NCBI GenBank assembly: GCA_000438155.1
Contig: FR902955.1
Span: 1-14,611, forward strand
DNA length: 14,611 bases
Direction: 5' to 3'
From: Firmicutes bacterium CAG:95
GTDB taxonomy: Bacteria > Bacillota > Clostridia > Lachnospirales > Lachnospiraceae
Shown: positions 14,351-14,611 of the stretch, one piece after another
How positions within the stretch are numbered: position 1 is the first letter of the stretch
Layout: the number at the start of each line of letters is the position of its first letter
The notes under the pieces: model-generated
Seen by the model: only the letters and a program-made list of their open reading frames with translations
What the model was told of the DNA's origin: nothing
The model's database searches: none
Translations under genes and position numbers: made by a program

Positions 14351-14611
14351 GAGTTGGAATTCTTGCCGCAGGCGGCGGAACGAATCTGCAGGCCATTATT
14401 GATGCAGTGGAAAGCAGGAAAATTACAGATGTTGAGTTATGCTTTGTATTAAGTAATAAACCGGGTGTACGGGCTTTGGAGCGTGCGAGGACACATGGAA
14501 TCAAACCGATCGTGGTGGATATGAAATCCTATGCGGATCGTGCGGAGTTTGAGAAGATGTTGATCGAAACGATTGATGCAGAAGCCCCAGATCTCATCGT
14601 TTTAGCAGGAA
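14344..14611 (+). CDS. purN: Phosphoribosylglycinamide formyltransferase, 5' part (cut by window edge)
   Basis: PurN transfers a formyl group from 10-formyl-THF to GAR to give FGAR, the third step of IMP synthesis. ATG 14344 overlaps the purM stop by 7 bp. Eighty-nine codons are visible, about 45% of a ~195-residue enzyme. They include the phosphate-binding loop ILAAGGGTNLQAIIDA (6-21), VLSNKPGVRALERA (35-48) and the beginning of the PDLIVLAG strand at the right edge. The catalytic Asn-His-Asp residues lie beyond the window. No ribosome binding site of its own is obvious, so it is probably translated by coupling to purM. Confidence 0.93.
   Translation, partial: MLRVGILAAGGGTNLQAIIDAVESRKITDVELCFVLSNKPGVRALERARTHGIKPIVVDMKSYADRAEFEKMLIETIDAEAPDLIVLAG

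Noticed and set aside
1..14611. CRISPR arrays, tRNA or rRNA genes, intact transposases or integrases
   Set aside because: I saw no regularly spaced direct repeats, no cloverleaf-like sequence with T-loop consensus, no rRNA segments and no recombinase motifs.

Overview
The window looks like chromosomal DNA of a strictly anaerobic Lachnospiraceae-type Clostridia bacterium. The grounds are moderate GC, strong AGGAGG-type ribosome binding sites, a class III (oxygen-sensitive) ribonucleotide reductase with NrdR-like operators, and a pyr/pur gene order with a DUF6142-like membrane protein and an M29-type peptidase. The genus cannot be fixed from the sequence alone.

Layout. Bases 1-880 are clearly AT-richer than the rest. 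They hold the 3' end of an uncharacterised gene, possibly defence-associated, that runs in from the left edge. Bases 881-2078 hold gene remnants: the last ~53 codons of an S8 (subtilisin-like) peptidase, then a GH2 beta-mannosidase reduced to three fragments by two internal deletions. A terminator at 2196-2231 closes this decayed zone. Next comes a two-gene unit (2310-5038): an RsmF-like NOL1/NOP2/Sun rRNA m5C methyltransferase overlapping a TPR lipoprotein. nrdD (5294-7687) follows behind its own promoter, two NrdR-like boxes 31 bp apart and a terminator-like leader hairpin. Its product carries a C-terminal thioredoxin/glutaredoxin-like domain, and no nrdG follows.

pyrF (7795-8730) and pyrE (9192-9869) encode the last and next-to-last steps of UMP synthesis. 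They are separated by about 460 bp holding a terminator and a fragment of an AlbA_2-type ATP-binding protein, where related genomes usually have pyrK and pyrD. pyrE is followed closely by a 50-aa membrane protein, a DUF6142-like membrane protein and a 709-aa M29-type metallopeptidase, probably one transcript ending at 12536-12556. The window ends in a purine operon, purE-purM-purN (purN cut by the right edge). Its promoter transcribes a 142-bp element with perfect 16-bp inverted ends and nested hairpins just ahead of purE.

The intact genes mainly supply nucleotides (UMP, IMP and dNTP synthesis). The best candidates for something new are the purE leader element, the small membrane protein/DUF6142/M29 module attached to pyrE, and the PurE that lacks a normally conserved active-site histidine. 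I did not find convincing evidence for a wholly new multi-gene system.
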